Positions 1-13,590 of a DNA stretch of 64,000 nucleotides are shown one piece after another. The notes beneath the pieces were generated by a model. That model made no database searches. It saw only the letters and a program-made list of their open reading frames with translations, and was not told where the DNA came from. The translations under genes were made by a program, and so were the position numbers. Source of the stretch: Cladopsammia gracilis (taxonomy: Eukaryota; Cnidaria; Anthozoa; Scleractinia; Dendrophylliidae); assembly GCA_022457155.1 (NCBI GenBank), contig JAJGOT010000196.1:1179501-1243500 (forward strand), given 5' to 3'. The stretch's first letter is position 1. Every line of letters begins with the position of its first letter.

Positions 1-429
1 CACCTGTTTGTTCTTACCAACTTAAAGTTTTAAGTGATGCGGCAAATTCAAAATAGCGTCCAGTTGTGACGGCAATTAGTCGTTTTGCAATCAAGCCAAG
101 GCCAGCTACATAAGGATGGGAGAGTACACGAAGTATCCCCATTACCGTCGTTACCGGAACCAAAACTTGTCAAAAATTTATGCTATGCTCAATAGTTTAT
201 TTTTTCCAGCGTGAAAGCTTGAAGAAAGACGCGCTGCCCTCTTCTTTTATAATTAGTTTTTGTTGCAGAAATTGGTTTCATTAAGAAAAATTATGCTGCA
301 TTCGACCAGTCAGTTATTTGCACCAGTTTGCAACCCAAAAAATGACAGCTTTGCTAAATGTGTCAATTGAAAGCGGTGTGTCAATTCCGTATTGAATGAA
401 TTACGACGACTCATATTTTATGTTTGCAG
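1..429. other. Intron of the polycystin-like gene, no feature seen
   Basis: This is the 3' part of the intron before the exon at 430. It is AT-rich, with no coding frame or repeat recognised, and ends in a normal acceptor. Confidence 0.5.
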
Positions 430-1146
430 ATGGTGTCTATGCCATTTAACCCATTTACCTGGGACATAACAAGAGGAAGGGTTCAATCGGGTGTCTTAAC
501 ACTGGAACTAAAAGACGACAAACGAAAAACGGTCAAGGTATCGCAACTTCCAAGTGACGTTACTATGAAAATTTCTCTCAAACAACCTTACGGTGTTGTA
601 GAAAACCCTCATTTGTTCATAAAGAAAAATGGTTCTCGTTTTCACGAAGTAAATGTTGGTTATGAAAAGACATTAATACAAATAGAAACACACGCAACTT
701 TTAACCTCATTATATTTATGAGATTTGGAAGCCGACCAACCAGCCAAGAACACGATCTGAATGGAACTCTATCCAGAAACGAGATTTGCGTTTGGACAAG
801 AATCCAAGAAAAGCTTGACTGGAAGCGACTCTGCTATCCAAACGGAATGAACCCTATTCAGTTTTTAGCACAGAAAGCTGGGAAGTATTATGTCGAGGTG
901 CGAAGGGACGAGAGCTTTATAAAACCTCAGCAGAGGCAGAAACGCTCATGTTTTGGACATGGAAGGCAAAAGCGTTCCTGTGTTCAGGTGAAAAGTCCCC
1001 CTCCTACGCCAAGTCAGATAACAAATGTAAGTGTTGTACCTGCGTATGATCCAAGCACAGATCACAACTACACTTTGAGAGTGGCCCTGGCGAGTTGTGT
1101 TTATTGGTCAGATGATCGGCAGATGTGGACAACAGAGGGTTGTCAG
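430..1146 (+). CDS. Polycystin exon: GAIN-domain region up to the start of the GPS
   Basis: The acceptor is tttgcag at 423-429 and the donor gtaaga at 1147. The 239 codons begin VSMPFNPFTWD and end YWSDDRQMWTTEGCQ. That end is the Cys-Tyr-Trp, Trp and Gly-Cys part of the GPS, which continues in the exon at 10560. The middle has two nearly adjacent RQKRSC motifs (about 940-985) that look like furin-type basic sites, followed by a Pro-rich linker. The first ATG at 430 lies just behind the acceptor, so it is probably internal and not the start codon. The open frame past 1146 is intronic read-through. Confidence 0.85.
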
Positions 1147-4100
1147 GTAAGATTGAACCAATCTTATTATGGTATTGATGGTATCGGTGGAATATTGCTG
1201 TTGATTGAGTGAACGATGTGAAGATACAAACTGCTATAACCTCAGCTACTCAAACACGAATTCTCTATAATGGACCAGTAACTTGTGTCAGAGAGGTTTT
1301 CAATTGAGTGTCATTAACCAAAACCAAAGTAATCACCTGGCAAATCACAACAGAGACAGACAATCTTATGAACCAATCAGGAGTCAAGAAAATACACGTA
1401 GCAGGGGTCAAGCGCAGCAAAACGCGCACAATCTATCACGACTGGTTTTAGTTTTGCTTCTGATTTGTTAAGAAGGTGGCGCGAGATATTTTCGCCAATC
1501 ACAAGCCATAGCAATGCAAAGCCGAAGCAATCGCAAAATTACTTTCGACACTTAATTGAAAATCGCTCTATATCGGCAAATATTTTGTGGAGACTGTTAT
1601 TACAATATGCAGTATTAACTACAATGGTGGACAAACGTCTTGGGAAAAATTCTAATTTTCGTTATCTTTGTACGCAAGACAAAAACCCTTGCAACCCCTC
1701 CTCCCACATCTTATACAATGTTGAGCAAGCCCCTCCCCTTCCCCTTCCTGCTCCTTTCCTCATGCCACCTCCTCCTCCCCCACCTTACAATGTTGGGCCC
1801 GTGAATCCGGAATGCTTCGTGGCTCTCACCATTGATTTAGTGAACAGGGAGTACAACTCGTTTAAAAACGCAAAGAGGGGATTTTCTTTCAGATCAGGTC
1901 ATGCATCCATGTGATGGTTGTAGATTTTAAGGTGTTAAGGTTCGTCCAACATTGTAGGTTGTATAAACAGTCGCTTGCTGCCTTTTCTCGGAACGTCGCA
2001 AAGAATAAAGGTTGTTGTCTCTTCTTTGTCCTCTTATACATGTAGGAGGAACTTTGGTATAAAAAGTGCAAGTACTATTCACATCCCATTTGAATTGTAA
2101 ATATGATCCCTGGGGATTAATTAATGCGTATATATAATGGCAATCAATGGCATGCTTTGTCCCTTTCACTTCACTTTGTCCGAGACGAAGGGCGTTTGGC
2201 TGCTATCGGTAGAACCCGACTTACTCGCCAACCGCAGCGAACGAGCAAGCTCTTCATCCACCCGCCGCAGAAGAAGTGATTTTAGCTGTAGCAGAGGCCG
2301 GTAACAGGATGGCCAGCCGGAAGGTTAAGTGCTGGTCCAGCAAGTTCTTGTTCAGGTTTACGGCGAAGCCAACGCTCCAGCTATTTGAGGTATCGTGTTT
2401 TTCTGTTCTGTATGACTTATTTTGGTCGCGTATTTGGAGTTATCCCATTTGGTCGGGGTTCGTTTTAAGGCTTTGCAGTGTTTTCGGAATTTTGTTTATG
2501 AAGTTTCGGCTCGCCACGTGCTCGCCACACGTAAACGGCCATGCATTGTATGTCTCTGTGGAATTCTACTGTGGGCGTGCAGTATTGCCAATTTGTGTAC
2601 GAACTATGTGCTTATGGCGGCAAACCTATATATTTTTTGTAATAACCTTTAGAATTTTGCCGGTTCGATAATGTTTCGCCCTTAGTAATTTACCTTTCAG
2701 GCTTGTGGAGCAGTAGGCATACATTTTTATTTTTGCCTGTGAGGCAGTAAGCTGCATGCAGTTTTCAATCTCGCTTGTGGGGTACAAAGCATACCGTTTA
2801 TTTATGCCTGTCAGGCGGCAAGCTTATAGTCTTGATGCCTGTGGGCCGGTAAGTTTGTAGTTTTGAATTACGCCTGTGGGGCCGTAAGCTTGTAGTTTGA
2901 ATTTTGCCTGTGGGGCCGTAAGCTTGTGGTTTTGAACTTTTGCCTGTGGGGCGGCAAGCTTGTAGTTTTGAATTTTGCCTGTGGGGCGGCAAGCTTGTAG
3001 TTTTAAATTTTGCCTGTGGGGCGGCGAGCTTGTAGTTTTGAATTTTGCCTGTGAGGCGGCAAGCTTGTAGTTCTTGAATTTTGCCTGTGGGGCGGCAAGC
3101 TTGTAGTTTTGAATCTTGCCTGTGAGGCGGCAAGATTGTAGTTTTGAACTTTGCCTATGGGGCGGTGAGCTTGTAGTTTGGAATTTTGCCTGTGCGGCGG
3201 CAAGCTTGTAGTTTTGAATTTTGCCTATGGGGCGGTAAGCTTGTAGTTTTGAATTTTGCCTGTGGGGCGGCGAGCTTGTAGTTTTGAATTTTGCCTGTGG
3301 GGCGGCAAGCTTGTAGTTTTAAATTTTGCTTGTGGGGCCGTAAGCTTGTAGTTTTGAACCTTTGCTTGTGGGGCGGCAAGCTTGTAGTTTTGAATTTTGC
3401 CTGTGGGGCTGCGAGCTTGTAGTTTTGAATTTTGCCTATGGGGCGGAAAGCTTGTAGTTTTGAATTTTGCCGGTGGGGCGGCGAGCCTGTAGTTTTGAAT
3501 TTTGCCTGTGGGGCGGTAAGCTTGTAGTTTTGAACTACGCCTGTGAGGTGGTAAGCTTGTAATTTTTAAATTTTGCCTGTGGGGCAGTCAGCTTGTTGTT
3601 TTCCTCTACAATCGAATTATGCCGGTGGAGCAGTAAGCATGTGGTATCGAAAGTTTGCTTTTGGAGCGCGCAGTTAGTATACAGTTTCATCTTATACCTG
3701 TGGCCGTAGGCATGCTGTTTTCGAATTATGCCCGTGGGAAGGTAAGCTGGTAGTTTCGAATTTACTATGCTTGTAGAGCCGTGAGCGCGCAGTCAAACAA
3801 TCATGCCTGTGGTGTGGTCAGAAGTCCAATAATTAAAGGCTTACTCAAGGCATAAACTATGATATTACATAGCCTGTTGTGATAAAGACTAACGCATTAG
3901 TCTACTTGAGTCTTTGCGTGCGCATGCGTGTGGGTTTCCCTGTTTTTCCTCGGGGTAAGGGTCTTACTGTCGTAATCATTTTTCCCAGATCGGGGTGAGT
4001 AGCTCCCGTAGGCCTACTGTATTTCTCAGTAGCCGTCGGACGTACTGTTATCAGGCGTGTGAAGTTGCTCCCTCCTGGTCGGGAACTCCGTCTGTTTTTT

Positions 4101-7100
4101 CCCCTTCCGGGGTATCCTTTGCTCAAGATATCTCAATACTTCCGTTTCCCTCTCCTAGTTTCAACCAATATCCAGTTTGCAAATTTGTGGAGTGGGAACG
4201 GAAAGGGAAGTGGGGTTTAAGGGTTCGTCGAGCAAGTCATGTCTTTGCCACCCAACTTCCCAATCAGGGGTTAATTTAGATGGGGTTTCCGACTGGGAGG
4301 GAAAACGAGAGTTGAATGGGGTTTGGGGAGACTTATTGATGTCGGACGTTGTGCCACGGTTGGGGACGATTAGGTTAAGGGACCCTGATAAGTTCATTGC
4401 TGGTGGCCTCCATTCAAATCCAGATGCCCTGAGTGGGATCTAAAGCCATCACCCGTCGGCAGAGAAAATCCTTGGTTGGATACGTCATAGGGTAGATATT
4501 TTGCAATTCAGTCGGCGCATATGCAAATGATGGAAATTTCTGTTTCTGTCAACGATGTGGATACGCAAAGAGGCATGTTTTGTCCTCGATTCCTGTGATA
4601 AAGTTGTGATTAACGAGGGACTGTTTGGTGAGCTGTTTTAGCACTATCAAAGCAACGTAGTTCCTCGCGTTATGCCAAACATAAAAGAAGGAGAGAAGGA
4701 GCTCACGAGTTTCTTGTCTAGTTTATCATCCCCAAAGTCATTAGCATCCGCCCTACCCTCATATCATAGCCTTCCTGGTATGATTGGACCGAAATGGGAA
4801 AACACACGTTCGTTTGCCGGAATGGGCGCACATGTAATTGTCCCAAGCGCTTTGTGATTGGAACAGTGGACGCCTTAAGGAGGAGTTACACCTGATTTTG
4901 GTCAAAAGGTTGTATTTCAGCTTCTTGTATTTGGCTAAGGATAATTTATTAGGCAAACGAATGTCGTTTATTCTGTGACAACACCTTACCCCGTTTCTAA
5001 GTCATATCGATTTTTCTCCACTGTGGTCAGATTCAAATTTGCCGCCATAATCAGTTGCCATGGAAATGAGAAGTGTTTACATCATTAAATTGTAAAAAAA
5101 AACAAGAGGCTCCAAGTAGCCTATACTCATGCGCATGCGTAAGAAAGTTTATATATATATTTTAAACATGATATGAAGATGTCCGACATGGCGAAGAGTA
5201 CGCCTTTCATTCAGTCATCGTTCCTGCAAACCACGTTGTTTACTATTGATTGTTTTGGAAATGAAGGCTGTACCACAATGAAGCCAGTGATTCTTCGAAG
5301 TGCTATATATACCAAACGTGAACATTACTAATGTAAGTGGGGTTGTAGGAGACGCTGTCGTGACGCTTAAGTAATGCTCTTTTACTGGAAGTGAGAGTAG
5401 CCGGAAGTCACTAAACAGGAAGTGTAGCGGCAAAGCTATGAACCGGAAGTGCACAATTTAAAATATGCGTGCATAGATTTGCATGTAAAATCGTGACAAA
5501 AAATAACAAGAGGCTCCCAGCAGCCTATACTCGTGTGCATGCGTAAGAAAGTTTTATGATATATTTTTAAACAAGGTAAGAAGTTGTCCGACATGGAGAA
5601 GAGTTACTCCTTTCATTCAGTCATCGTTCCTGGAAACCATGTTGTTTACTATTGATTGTTTTGTAAATGAAGGCTGTACCACAATGAAGCCAGTGATTCG
5701 TCTCAGTCTTATATATACCTGACGTGAACATTAGTAATGCAAGTAGGGTTGTCGGAGACGCTGTCGTGACATTTCAGTGACGCTGTTTTGTCGGAAGTGA
5801 GAGTAGCCGGAAGTGACTAAACCGGAAGTGTATAGTTAAAATATGCGTGCACACATTTGCATGCAAAATCGTGACACAAAAAATAAAATAACGAGAAAAA
5901 CGGAGCCCAAACCTTACCTCATGCCGCTTCGCGCATGAGTAAAAATAACAAGAAAAATCATGCTGCTTCGCGCATGAGTAACAAGCGGGAACCAAAGGCT
6001 CAAAAACCGCTTCATTCGGTCCAAAAAATATTCTTTGGCAGTAAACTGTGTTGGGAAGCTGGGTGCCAGTTAAATATCCGAGAGTAAACTGGTATCGAGC
6101 CAGTGAAGTCAAGCACATTCTTTGAGTCGCCATATTGGATTTGTGAGTAACTACAAGATCACACGGAGTTTAGCTTGTTCTATCGGTAAATTTCGATTGT
6201 TTTTTATTTTGAGTTTAGTAATTGCCAAGATCTTATATTGATTCTGCAACACAGAAGTTTTCTAGTGGCTCGAAATGCGGAAAAAGTCTAAGAAACGCCG
6301 TTTCCACGGCACTCCATTCTGGCGAAGTAAACAAGAATTGCAGGAAGGTGCTAGCGAAAGTGCACAGCCTGTACCTGAGTGAAATGATCTTTAAAGCGAT
6401 CCAGGCGATTCAGATAATAGTCAGCGAGGCGGAATACTTGAAAGAAACTGCATCAGAAAGAAACCTGGGAACTATGACACCAACTCGCACGAGCTGCGTA
6501 TTATGAGTAGTATAAAATAGACAGGCCAAACACGATTCCCACTAATGAATGGGGTTAGTTTCTAGAGAAACTGTGGTGCTGCGTCGGTGGGGGTGAAGTA
6601 CAAGAATTTGGTTTTATCGACTGAGTCGATAAGGTAAATTAGCCACCGTAAAAAGATTCGAGAAAGCTGACGTTTCGAGCGCTAGCCCTTCGTCGGGGCG
6701 AATCAAGGGATTGTGGGTAGTGTATGATTTTATAGTAGGTGGAGCTGCGCTATTGATGGAAATTTGGTGACGGGAAAAACAAATGTAAATTAGTTGAATG
6801 AAAAGCGTTCGTTAACTCTGTGGGGCGCGTTTGAGAGTGCCGATTCGAAAGATGATTTTTTGTTCTAAGTTTTTACGGCTTTCTGTGTTGCCCTGGTGTA
6901 GGGAAACGCCACAGATTGTCATGTGTTGTTTAGAATGGTTAGCAAGATTGAAATGACGCGCGACTGGTCTCGAGAACGGTCGTCCAGTCTCCTCCCTGTT
7001 TCGCCAATGTATATCTTTTTTTTTTTGCAAAAAGTACATGTTATGCAGTAGATAACATTTACGGAGGTGCATGTGAAACGATCAGTGATTTTAATAGATC

Positions 7101-10100
7101 GTTTAGGTCCCTTTATTTTGTCCGCGTTGTGAATGAAAGGACAAGTGTTGAATCGTGTGCGTGCGCATTTAAAAGTTCCCAGTTCATCGTCAGATTTCAG
7201 TGTACTCGTAACTAGAAAGTTGCCTATGTTTTTGTCACGTACGCGTTTGAATGAAATTACTGGGGGTTGTGAAAAAATTATGCCAGTTTCGGGGTCGTTT
7301 TGGAGCAATTTGAAATTTGAAATTTTTTAAAATGATGCTTTTGACTGTGTGATTGTGTGGGTGGAAAGTGAGGGTGAATGGAATTCTCTCGTTCTCTTCC
7401 TTCTGTGATGTTTGTAGTGCTGATTGTCTGTCGATCTGTTGTGCACGTTGTTGGCCCGTATTAACAACAGAGTCAGGGTACCCACGTTTCTTGAGAAAAC
7501 TGGCACATTTCTTCCAATTTGTTGGAAAAATCGGAGTCATCACTACAAAGACGTCGAAGTCTGAGAAATTGAGAATACGGAATGGCGTTTTTAACGTGTG
7601 ATGGATGTGAGGATGAATGTAACGGATAACTGTGGGAATCTGTAGTGCACACTTGTGGATAAACTGTTGCCGTTGATCGAAATATTGATGTTGAAAAACG
7701 ACAGAGGTCGCGAAATGTATAAAAAGCCCTTAGAATAGCTTTTCCTAGTAGGTCTACGAGATATTTGTTTCCTTAGATCACCACTAGGATGTGACAAGTC
7801 ACAATTATCTGTGTGCTTTGCATGCTGGACAGTATTGCATGACCCCTTGATCTTTGGGATTCGCTCTCTAACAACAGGAGGTTTTCAGGCTGTCCATAGC
7901 CATTTATAGAATTATTTTATATCCTTATTCCTTTGTTATGCTAGCTCTCCTGGCGTATGTTAAGGTTTCTTTGGCTAATTCGTGTTGCAAGCCAAGATAG
8001 ATAGTAATCGGCTATAGTTTATGTTATTGCTTTGACAATGCTAGGATCAGTAAATCTCTTAGCCTGTGATTTAGTGTGTAAGTCTGCGGTGTACAAGACT
8101 TGTGAGAGAGTATTTCTACATCGCAGATGTAGGCGTCTTAAGGTTCAAGCCTGAAACTGCTGTGTGTCTACTGAAATAATGATTTCTTGCCATTATGTTT
8201 TAGCTCCTTGTTTTATTCTGTTTTTGAGTAGTGTACCTTGGAGCTAGTCGAACCTTTGCCCATGGCGTTTCTGCATCCAACATGCTGCAGACAGATATTG
8301 TGATCTGTTTTGACACTCTCATTGATGCTAGTGATTACTTACATTCTTTCTTTAAAAAAAAAAATCAGTGTCAAATTGAGTTATAAGGGACATTTTGAAC
8401 ATTCTATCTTCAGGGATCATTTCTCGGAAAGTGTATCTTTTGCGACCAGTGAACTTAAAATCTTATAACTTTAAAAGTACTCAGTCGAGCTGAAATTTTC
8501 AGCACTTATTGTTGACATGTATACATGTAGAAGCAAAATAATGGTAGCAATTTTAAAAGGAATACATAGCTTGCGAGATTGTTTCTTAAACACAAAAATA
8601 TTATTTTTTGTTCAGTTTTGGTTGCTATGGCAACAGGAGTGATGACATCTCAAGTTCCCTTCATCATGTTATAGCTTTACTCCAACACTGTTGATCAAAG
8701 TGTTCTCACTGTAATTTAGAGATGCATTTTTCAGGAGATAGGATTCTGTCCAAGTGTTCTGGGTGTGGTCATTGTGAAAGTAAATCACTCCAGGGGTCCT
8801 CACTTTGTTAATAAAGGTTGAAATTTTTGCTTCAATTTGTTGCTTAGTTCTTGCAGATTCAAAAATATATGGTTTTGCTTGGTTTAGCTCAGTAATTTTT
8901 AAGACTATCTCACCTAAACCATTAGTTTCCACCAATGCCAAAATTCAGGTGTAACTCCTTTTTGATAGGGAAATTGCGAGCAATTTTTTGCCACACATGG
9001 TAGGGGTTTTGAATGCAGCCAGGTAACCTGGCAGCTATAAAGAACGATAGTTAAAGGCAAGGATTGTCCCCTGTCAGGCGGAACCAGTTCTCCTTGCTGA
9101 TCTTGTCGTGATAGCACAGCACATCGAAACCCAGCTCTTGCGGAGCTCGTCTTAAGAACCTTTTGAGTTCATTGTTTTGGCAAGAGACCAGGCAGTATTT
9201 AAGGCGTTATTCTTTGCAGGAGATCGGGCAGCTACTCTCCTACAGTTGATCGAAGACTAGAGATATCTTGCGTTTTCCGGATAACTCGGGCTTCCTGCCC
9301 AACCATGTCTGAACCAAAACGTTGAGGTTGGGAGACGGGAACGTCTTGGCTTTCAAGAGGGGCGCTAATATCTGGTGTGTCCTGTAAGTGGTCTAGAGCT
9401 GTATGTTCGGGTTTGTGCCCCGCTGGGGATATAGGGCTTGGTTCGGGTTACCTTTTTGCCCTCTAACAAGACAGGAAAAGTATCTCCTCTGAGCCCCCTC
9501 CTCTCACAGGCTGCCCAGACCAGGCTCAATGTCTATTTCGTAGCCTTACGCCAACAGCTAATAAGTGGACGTTTCACGCTTCATGGTTTCCGCAGTGGTG
9601 CAGCAATCTCAATGGCCCTGGCAGATTTAAACCTCCATAAAATTATGGAACATGTTCGCTGGAACGGAAGCGACAAAGCCTTGCACTGCTTCAAGCTGAA
9701 AGAAGTGGTTAACCCGGCAACTGCAGGTGCAGGCCAATTAAGTTCTGATGCTGGCAAGGATTACAAATGTTTTGATGCTTTGAAGGGATTCTATCAGGCT
9801 CTCTAGGCTGAGTGCTTTATAAAACAACAACAAAAATGTATATATGTATAATAACTTCAAAAAAAAAATCTTGAGAATCGTTAGGAGTGTTAAATTGGCA
9901 ATAGCAAGAAGTAAACATGAAGTGGAATCTCAAAGATATTTCACGTACGTTTATTTGGAGGGTTAGGATAAGGTTTGGGAGAGAGCATGGATTCCGAGAG
10001 CGTTATGGGGGTGATTGGGTTCTCATACAATGGCGTATGGCATGGTAGCTTGGGGAAGGTCAGATTGATTCCCCGTACCTTATTATAATGTAATTAATAA

Positions 10101-13100
10101 CAATACCCAGGTCAGAATATTATACTATTCACATTCCATTTGAATTGTAAATATGATCCCTGGGGATTAATTAATGCGTATATATAATGGCAATCAATGG
10201 CATGCTTTGTCCCTTTCACTTCACTTTGTCCGAGACGAAGGGCGTTTGGCGACCCACCCACCCACCCGGGCGAGTAAGTCGGGTTCAAAATTACCCAACA
10301 TTCAATTCAGTCCGTCTTGGGCTTGTCCCAGGTCAGATTGATTCCCCGTACCTTATTATAATGTCATTAATAACAATACCCGGGTCAGAATATTATACTA
10401 TACAAGTAATGGAGCAACTCTGAATTGAAAATCTATCTAGGCGTGATTTTAAACAGGATATGTAAATGAACAGCGTCTTTGTGCTCAAGTGCATTCATTC
10501 AAGGCTACAAATGAATATATCTGCCAATTTAACATTTCGTTTTTTTAAAATTTCCACAGGTTCTATCTGCCACTGTAAATGGCTTTATAAATTGTTCTTG
10601 CAACCACTTGACGTCATTCGGAGGAAGTCTTCTGTTAAAACCAAATCGAATCGACTTTGACAAGGTCTTTGCAGAATTCGCAAAACTTGGGGAGACGGGA
10701 AATGTGTCTGTCATTGTGTCCATTTCGTTGATTTTTCTAACTTATTTTGTCGTGATCATCATTGTCAGACGAGAGGATAGAAAGGATGCTGCTAGAATGG
10801 TAAGTTTACCAATTTTACCCTTTTTTGTTGCTTATAGTTCTTTCCATTTCCATTCGTTCGTTTTAAATTAAAATGGAAATTTATGTCTACCTAGCAACGG
10901 CTACACATTTTGATATACTAAATGTTAACCTTTAAGTTTAGTGGTTAGCGCAGTGGACTTTGAATCGGACAGTCAGTGGTCGATCATTGGTGTTGTTTAC
11001 TATGACACGAATGTTTGTTATGGCTAACGAGGAGAAACTGGGAAAAAACATAATATTGTCCTGGGAATGACTATAATGTATTAGTGGAGTGGGAATGACA
11101 GGAAGATGATTTGGTTTAGCAATGCTGTTACTTGCCTTCTCCTTGCATGTGGGCGGTCTGTAGCTCGTGTGAGAATAACTGCTAACTTCTAATACATCAT
11201 CAAAATAATACAAGGGGATCAGTGTCAATCACTCTCGATCTCCAGTCTTAAACCCTTGGGTTTTTGCGATGTTGCAGTATTTCGGAAACATTTAACGTTT
11301 AATAGATAGCCTGTGATGTGCTCTACAAGAGAAAGTAAATATTATGGGTTGTGGCGCTGCTGGAGTCCGTGACGTCATCCAAAATGGCCGCCAACGTGGC
11401 CGCCATCTTCGATTTTACTAAAAATTCAAATTTATCGGAAAAAGGCGGAAATTGCACATCTTTTTGCTAGAGTTCCAAAATAAGATGCAATTTAACATTG
11501 TGATTCTTTTGGTAGCAGTTTATATGCTCTTTTAACAGAAAAAAGGTGAAAAATGCGCATTTTTATTCAAAAATGGCTTGACCTCATGCTACATAAGACG
11601 TCATATCTCGTAACCATAGCAACCGCTTATCGCCAAACGTTATCAAAATGTGTCTTAAGGATAGACGAACGCCTATCGAAGACGGCGTGTGCTAACCTTA
11701 AATGGTTTGGAAAAAATCGGAGAAAACACTTGTTGTAATTTAGCGGTTACTTTTGGGAGCCTTATGTAGTACATTAGAAACCCTGGTGAAACGTTTTATC
11801 GTGTTTGATAGATCACTTTGCCCTAGCCAGTGTTCAGGAATATGCGGGTGCGGCCTCCTGTCTTGTCTGCCCTACGGCCTCTATTCACGTAATTGGTGTG
11901 TTTGATTATGGATTTTTAATGAGTTGTTGAAGGTTTACCGAAGCATTGGCCAATAAACTTTTTTTTTTCTTCTTTTAGTTTTACAAATTCAATTCAAAAT
12001 TTTGAATTTTAACAAAATCTACCATAGTAATGTCAGTGTCTGTTAAACCTAATCACCAGGATGTCGATTTTAGGCCAGTCGTGTAAGGGAACTTCCCACC
12101 TCACCAGAGAATAACTACGAATATAAAATAACAATCACAACGGGGATCTGGAGGAATGCCGGTACAACAGCTAAAGTGGCCATGGAGATTTACGGTACCG
12201 AAGACAGCACTGAAGTAATTAATCTAAATACCGACGAAAATGCGAATGGCTCGTTGTTTTATCGTGGCAGCTCGGAAGTCTTTCTTTTGACTGTTAAAAA
12301 TTCTTTGGGTTGTGTGAATGGCTTGCGAATCGGACACGATAACACTGGAGTTAGTCCCTCATGGTTTCTTGAAGACGTTGTTATTCTTGACGTACAGACA
12401 CTCAATTCATGGACATTTCATAATATGCAGTGGTTAGCTCTTGAACGAGGAGACGGAAGAATTGAAAGGGTTTTGAACGATTCCTCTGATAACTCAGACT
12501 TTAACAGTGAAGTGTGGAAATGGTGGAGAAAAGGCCTTACGGAGAAACATGCATGGGTGTCCGTTTTGGCGAAGCTATCAAGAGACAGCTTTTCAAGAGT
12601 ACAGCGAGCATCGTGCTGTCTCTCAATACTGATGTCAGCTATGTTAGCAAACGCACTGTTCTATGACGTAACCAAGATGTCATCTTCGAACTTCGTCCAG
12701 GTGGGACCCCTAAAACTTACTTGGAGACAAGTAATTGTCGGAATTAAGAGCGCTCTTATCGTTGCACCAGTAAACTTTCTCATCGCATTCTTGTTTGAGA
12801 AAGGGAGCTTGAGAACGTCTGCCCAACAAAATCAGGCTAGCAATGCAAGGAAATGTCTTATGAACGCGGCATGGATACTTTGCTTCTTTACCAGCAGCAT
12901 TTCAGCAACACTGACTTTCTTTTACAGCCTTGTATGGGAGAAGAGAATATCGGAACAGTGGTTGTCTTCCTTGGTAATATCATTTGTTGTAGACGTCACG
13001 ATAACAGAGCCGACAAAATTGTTCGTCGCAGCTTTATTTCTGGTGGTAGTCAGGAAGAAGAAGCAAAGGGGAAAAATTTCATCGGCGGTTGTTAAGGAAA

Positions 13101-13543
13101 CGCAGCAAGTAACTGCCCAAGGAAGATTATGGAAGATAAAACTCTCGAAGGTAGAGGAAATGCGAAGATATCAGGCGAGAAAGCAGAATTTGTCACGTTT
13201 CTTCGTTGAACTTGTCGTTTACGGTTTATTTATAGCTATTCTGATGATAGTTTGTTATGGAAATAGGAATGGTCATCGCTACTTCATGACTAAGTCGATC
13301 CGCGAAGGCCTGCCACGATTTGAAAAGGTATGCTATATGAGACATGTCAGTTTTGTGGTAAATAACTTTCTCCTATTCATTTTACCTTCAAAGTCGCACA
13401 CCAACATTTTATGTACTTATGTCCTTATTTCAATCAATTAATCAATTAACTTTATTTAAACACGGTAAAACGGCTCAGTAAAACTGTTTTTCAGACATTC
13501 CGTGCACTTAATATAATCTAATCTAAATGATAATAAAAAATAT

Positions 13544-13590
<47 letters not shown>

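Noticed and set aside
1147..1212. C-terminal end of the first open frame after 1146
   Set aside because: It is intronic read-through after a good donor; the GPS continues correctly at 10560.
2798..3379. Long repetitive minus-strand open frames
   Set aside because: They are frame-cycling translations of the 35-bp minisatellite.
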